Source: Gammaproteobacteria bacterium (lineage in GTDB: Bacteria; Pseudomonadota; Gammaproteobacteria; Burkholderiales; Burkholderiaceae_C). From it: a stretch of DNA of 6,933 nt. Below, in pieces: positions 6,417-6,933 of the stretch (the stretch's first letter is position 1; every line of letters starts with the position of its first letter). The notes beneath the pieces were generated by a model. It was not told the DNA's origin. It ran no database searches and worked only from the letters and a program-made list of their open reading frames with translations. Location: NCBI GenBank assembly GCA_030054245.1, contig JASGCH010000067.1:1-6933 (forward strand), written 5' to 3'. The position numbers were made by a program, and so were the translations under genes.

Positions 6417-6933
6417 ATGAGTCATTATTTAGACAGATTATTGGATGGGGAGTTGGTGGAGTGGCGGGCGCTGGGGGAGGTGTTTGATTTACGCAATGGA
6501 TACACGCCTAGCAAAGCAGTAAAAGAATATTGGGTGGATGGTGATATACCTTGGTTCAGGATGGAGGATTTACGAGCTAATGGTGGCGTATTAAGTGATT
6601 CTATTTTGCATGTACATAAAGATGGCATCAAAGGAAAACTATTCCCAGCAAACTCAATCATTATGTCGACGACCGCAACGATAGGTGAACATGCAATTGT
6701 AACCGTTGATTACATGAGTAATCAACAGTTCACGAACTTCACATTGAAACATGAATTTTGTGAAATGTTGGACATGAAATTTGTTTACTACTACTTCTTT
6801 ATTCTTGATGAGCAAGCCAAGCAATCAGTAAACCAGTCCAATTTTCCGAGTGTTCAAATGAGTGCACTTAGAAAATTTCAAATCCCGATACCCTGCCCGG
6901 ACAAGCCGGAAAAATCGCTTCAAATACAGGGTG
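6417..6933 (+). CDS. hsdS: Type I restriction-modification specificity subunit HsdS, C-terminus cut by window edge
   Basis: Recognises the DNA target for a type I restriction-modification complex (with HsdM, and HsdR for cutting). From ATG 6417 the frame is open for 172 codons plus one base to the right edge. The first target-recognition domain spans about residues 14-160. It contains the known HsdS landmarks VEWRALGEV (14-22), IPWFRMEDL (44-52), STTATIGE (84-91), NQQFTNF (102-108) and the closing FQIPIPCP (154-161), then EKSLQIQG, the start of the central conserved helix. Full HsdS proteins are about 380-450 residues, so the second recognition domain is beyond the window. The bases 6441-6480 are unusually G-rich compared with the flanking genes. 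HsdM would normally lie directly upstream, but here a ferredoxin gene and a terminator do, so hsdS is either first in its cluster or orphan. The specificity cannot be read from this sequence. Confidence 0.93.
   Translation, partial: MSHYLDRLLDGELVEWRALGEVFDLRNGYTPSKAVKEYWVDGDIPWFRMEDLRANGGVLSDSILHVHKDGIKGKLFPANSIIMSTTATIGEHAIVTVDYMSNQQFTNFTLKHEFCEMLDMKFVYYYFFILDEQAKQSVNQSNFPSVQMSALRKFQIPIPCPDKPEKSLQIQG

Noticed and set aside
6425..6661. Minus-strand reading frame of 78 codons opposite hsdS
   Set aside because: The plus strand encodes the recognisable HsdS recognition domain with its own start and ribosome site.

Overview
The window looks like an ordinary stretch of chromosome from a low-GC (by eye a little over 40% G+C) betaproteobacterium, most likely in the Burkholderiales. 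The taxonomic hint is protein-level only. The dipeptide/oligopeptide-type solute-binding protein at the left and the thioredoxin-fold [2Fe-2S] ferredoxin at the right both read like the versions familiar from that order. No rRNA or tRNA is present to confirm it.

Layout. Positions 1-1131 (minus strand) hold the N-terminal 377 residues of an ABC-transporter periplasmic solute-binding protein (SBP_bac_5 family); its C-terminus lies beyond the left edge. A 530-bp divergent intergenic region (1132-1661) follows. It holds a good minus-strand promoter and ribosome site for the binding protein, a 10-bp direct repeat overlapping that promoter, a large imperfect palindrome (1257-1299), a plausible plus-strand promoter (1415-1443), and a leader of about 210 nt with three consecutive stem-loops. 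Positions 1662-5971 hold a tight two-gene efflux operon: an AcrA/MexA-type membrane-fusion lipoprotein, then 5 nt later an AcrB/MexB-type HAE1 RND proton/drug antiporter. Four nt after that, 5976-6308 encodes a small thioredoxin-like [2Fe-2S] ferredoxin that appears to be the last gene of the same transcript. A hairpin at 6350-6386 is the likely terminator. From 6417 to the right edge runs the first 172 residues of a type I restriction-modification specificity subunit (HsdS).

How the genes work together. The fusion protein and the RND pump would form the inner-membrane and periplasmic parts of a tripartite multidrug efflux pump. The outer-membrane channel and a local TetR/MarR-type regulator are absent from the window, so the pump probably uses a TolC/OprM-like channel encoded elsewhere. 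The pump keeps the full proton-relay set and most of the distal-pocket phenylalanines of AcrB, so it should be functional. The ferredoxin is physically linked but has no obvious mechanistic link to efflux. The binding protein is transcribed away from the pump. HsdS probably belongs to a separate, possibly horizontally acquired, restriction-modification locus continuing to the right.

I did not find a clearly new biological system here. The most interesting unexplained structure is the non-coding DNA between 1132 and 1661. The coupling of a ferredoxin to an efflux operon and an hsdS with no hsdM in front of it also merit a check.
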